From Purshia tridentata (Eukaryota; Streptophyta; Magnoliopsida; Rosales; Rosaceae), in NCBI GenBank assembly GCA_003254885.1, contig QANT01000036.1, positions 1 to 23,172 on the forward strand: a stretch of 23,172 nt of DNA, written 5' to 3'. Both the position numbers and the translations under genes were made by a program. Positions 21,701 to 23,172 of the stretch are shown in pieces. Within the stretch, counting starts at the first letter, position 1, and every line of letters begins with the position of its first letter. The notes under the pieces were generated by a model that worked only from the letters and a program-made list of their open reading frames with translations, made no database searches and was not told the DNA's origin.

Positions 21701-22495
21701 ATTTACTTTGACTTGTCCAAAATTTTCTGAGCCACCAAAACTTAAAATGAAACCATGTAACGGCAATTATTATGACAGTTTTAGAATCCAAACCTTAGCT
21801 ATTTGAGTCATCACATCAAAAACCTCCTTGCAACTGCCAAAGCTCAAATAGAGTCTCATTCTCTGCGTCAAATCATCAAAACTACACAAAAGTTTCAGGG
21901 AAGACCGCAAGTTCAAATACTTGGAGCTCGAAAACGCCACAGCAATCTCTGTATCTTCGTCCCCAACGGCCCGCCATGACGAGTCTCTCTGGCGCTTCGG
22001 GTCCCGCCACGCTGCATCAACCCGAACCCCAATGCCGGGGGGATCGCTGTCCCTCTTCCCCTTGGGGAGCGGTGTTCCAGTGCGGTGGTCCCCATCGATC
22101 GGCAAATTGCAGCCGCAGGATTTAGGATTTTCGAAGAGGAAATTGAGCCAGACAGTGAGAGACTTGGCCAGTGACTTGAGGGACTGCTCCTTTTGGATTT
22201 GGGCCTTGCGAGACGACTGGGACTGCTCGAACTCGACGGCCTTAAGTTTACGCGCCGCCTTGGTCCGCGAAGAGTTCGACGGAGGAGGAGCGAGAGAGGG
22301 CCGTCGGCGAAATGACGAAGAAGTACGCGGGGTTTGCTTGGAAGCTGTGAAGAATTGGGGGCAGGGAGAGTGGATGTTGAAGATTCGCGAGGTGCGTTTT
22401 GGCGTTTTGAAGTTCGAGATGTCTTTGAAGATGGTGGAGGAGGAGTATTTGTACGGCGACGGTGACGAACACTGCGGTGGCTCTTTGCCTTCCAT
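14513..22495 (-). CDS. ASPM: ASPM homologue (abnormal spindle, CH and IQ domains), 20 exons
   Basis: ASPM/Asp proteins bind microtubule minus ends at spindle poles and bind calmodulin through IQ motifs. Twenty exons join in one phase-consistent frame of 1401 codons. Exon 1 is 22495-21794 (aa 1-234): MEGKEPPQCSSPSPYKYSSS, a short motif FKDISNFKTPKRTSRIFN, a basic, serine-rich stretch, then SLAKSLTVWLNFLFENP, typical of plant ASPM. Exon 2 is 21562-21094 (to aa 391), an Asp-family linker with LLSYNPIWLRIGLYIIFGGD. The remaining exons are listed under the CH, IQ and C-terminal entries. The ATG at 22495 is chosen because the family starts there; the frame is open upstream to an ATG at 22675, but that part is unlike the family. 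The stop TAA is at 14515-14513. Length is normal for plant ASPM. A 5.4-kb span of many small introns separates CH from C-terminal parts. Confidence 0.93.
15754..17909 (-). other. ASPM exons 13-16: IQ-motif array
   Basis: Exons: 17909-17733, 17647-17034, 16809-16632, 16512-16271 (aa 780-1183). About 14 IQ-type motifs can be counted, including the one finished by exon 17. Examples are AAKRIQSHFRQAIERRKF, AAIVVQRYIRGWLARLRY, AATKIQSHFRSWLLRRHF, SATIIQSYVRRCVARREA, AAVEIQRIVRGQIGRNML and VVIIQSHIRGWFARQKT. IQ motifs bind calmodulin or myosin light-chain-like proteins and form a long helix. Two motifs are split by introns after the IQ pair (AIQ/RYCRGW and VIQ/SYWRGC). Plant ASPM has far fewer IQ units than human ASPM, so this is not a loss. 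Confidence 0.88.
18377..20992 (-). other. ASPM exons 3-12: calponin-homology region and linker
   Basis: Exons: 20992-20907, 20703-20590, 20483-20295, 20189-20127, 19963-19907, 19802-19680, 19588-19472, 19281-19174, 19092-18911, 18504-18377 (aa 391-780). CH landmarks are NVLAHLVILGYKV, DLFADLKDGVRLCRAIQLL, KKRLANCGIVLQYLRQSGV, DGDKELTLSLLWNMFVHLQ and then LPLLVKK, which form the first CH fold (about 385-535). A second, weaker CH-like unit follows (LLNWIQAICAKYDCKV, SLVDGKAIWCLLDYYF). CH domains of Asp proteins bind microtubules or actin. Exon 11 must run to the donor at 18910 to keep frame with exon 12, although a nearer donor exists, so residues about 721-737 (GFFLYFLVVVFSIGSYR) are uncertain. 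Confidence 0.8.
20190..20294 (-). other. 105-nt ASPM intron with GC donor, open in frame
   Basis: Family alignment from memory puts the junction at HLQ followed by LPLL. The exon ends ttgcag at 20295 and the next bases are gcccgttcc, so the donor dinucleotide is GC, not GT. The acceptor, aacttgcag, ends at 20190 and is normal. The interval is 105 nt, a multiple of three, and contains no in-frame stop (ARSFPLSPICIAALGIYHYL and on). Retention would insert 35 residues into the end of the CH domain. GC-AG introns are a known minority class, but their donors usually read AG/GCAAGT; this one fits poorly. Confidence 0.7.
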
Positions 22496-22555
22496 TTCTG
22501 AGCTTTGTCCGAACGCGAGGGGCGTTTGATTTGAAATTGAAAATGCATAAGAGAA

Positions 22556-22563
22556 GCGGGAAT
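22556..22563 (-). promoter_or_regulatory. E2F-type site upstream of ASPM; G-box nearby
   Basis: On the gene strand the bases read ATTCCCGC, which fits the plant E2F consensus WTTSSCSS, 61-68 nt before the ATG. A perfect CACGTG G-box lies at 22586-22591. No TATA box is seen. E2F control would suit a gene acting in dividing cells; the sequence alone shows only the match. Both sites fall inside the possible N-terminal extension from 22675, a further reason to prefer the start at 22495. Confidence 0.45.
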
Positions 22564-22762
22564 GGAGATCATTGTTAAAGCGTCGCACGTGCCGGAAGAG
22601 TGAGACTCTACACGAGCGTAAAAAATTTACTAATTTACTTTTTCTTCCGGCTTTATGTTTAGTATTCTCTGCCACTGTGGTTTAATATCTCAACCTTCCA
22701 TTTTTCGGGTTATTTTTTAGAAATTATCTTTGTAAAAATTTAACTAATTATTATTATCTTTA

Positions 22763-23172
22763 ATCTTTAATATTATAAAACTAAGAGAAAGGTTTGATGT
22801 TACAGGCTTCACCAAATTATAATTTTCCTAAATAACCCTTAACTAGATTAAATAATTAAATTAAACTAACCTAATAAAATTAAGGGTACAAATGTAAAAT
22901 TAAGCTATTAAAAAAAATTAAGAAATAAAATAAAAACAGTCCACTACTTGATTAGGTGAAGAGAGTGGGGAGTTATAACGTTTTTAAATCTTTAATCTTA
23001 TAAAGTCAATAAAAGGGTTTAGTGTTACAGGCATCACTAAATTAAAGTTTTTCCAAATAACTCTTGACTAGATTAAAAAATTAAATTAAACTAACATAAT
23101 AAATTTAAGGGTACAAATGTAAAATTAAGCTATTAAAAAAAATTAAGAAATAAAATAAAAACACTCCATTAC
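22763..23172 (+). repeat. Direct duplication with 225-bp period, running off the window
   Basis: Copy one covers about 22763-22947 and copy two about 22988-23172; the offset is 225 throughout, with no indel. Shared landmarks are gttacaggc.tcac, ctagatta, aattaaattaaactaac, aagggtacaaatgtaaaat and taagctattaaaaaaaatta; copies differ at scattered positions. A spacer (attaggtgaagagagtggg) separates them. Each unit begins A then TCTTTAAT.TTATAAA, which is reminiscent of a Helitron 5' end, but no 3' hairpin is seen. It could be the start of a longer tandem array beyond the window. Confidence 0.8.

Noticed and set aside
21921..22529. 202-codon open frame on the plus strand
   Set aside because: It lies antisense to ASPM exon 1, whose GC-rich coding bias opens the opposite frames. 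It has no recognisable domain.
1..23172. CRISPR arrays, operons, phage genes, tRNA or rRNA genes
   Set aside because: None was seen; the intron-rich genes show this is plant nuclear DNA.

Overview
The window is nuclear DNA of a flowering plant, very probably a dicot. It is AT-rich, its genes are split into many small GT-AG exons, and CT/GA microsatellites lie in 5' leaders. Four protein genes and one decayed gene copy are recognisable, all of plant nuclear type. Nothing bacterial, viral or organellar was seen. Gene identities come from protein motifs and family knowledge. Exon borders were built by hand from splice dinucleotides and reading phase.

Layout from left to right: (1) 1-400, Helitron-like and short-tandem repeat debris. 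(2) 640-2089, minus strand, Mediator subunit MED21 (four coding exons, 137 aa), with a probable extra 5'UTR exon near 3086-3150. (3) 3700-3940, a 35-bp direct repeat flanking a segment with a hairpin. (4) 4063-8251, minus strand, an RBP45/47-type RNA-binding protein with three RRMs (six coding exons, 409 aa). (5) 8630-9471, a mobile-element cluster: a 70-bp tandem duplication, a small Helitron-like element and a Mutator-type MITE with a 10-bp target duplication. (6) 10933-12537, plus strand, a broken copy of a plant MYND zinc-finger gene whose first 270 codons are still open. (7) 13366-13797, plus strand, a class V small heat shock protein with an abnormal intron/exon junction. (8) 14513-22495, minus strand, a 20-exon ASPM (abnormal spindle) homologue of about 1401 aa: basic N-terminus, calponin-homology region, about 14 IQ motifs and an armadillo-like C-terminus. 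(9) 22763-23172, a 225-bp-period duplication running off the window.

The genes do not form a pathway. MED21 acts in transcription, RBP45 in mRNA binding, ASPM in spindle organisation and the sHSP in protein folding. The sHSP and ASPM genes are convergent, about 0.7 kb apart. The most notable points are a 105-nt ASPM intron with a GC donor that is open in frame within the CH region, the loss of a conserved stretch at the sHSP intron junction, and a family of small Helitron-like elements found head-to-tail at the left edge and again in the centre. I found no convincing wholly new gene system.
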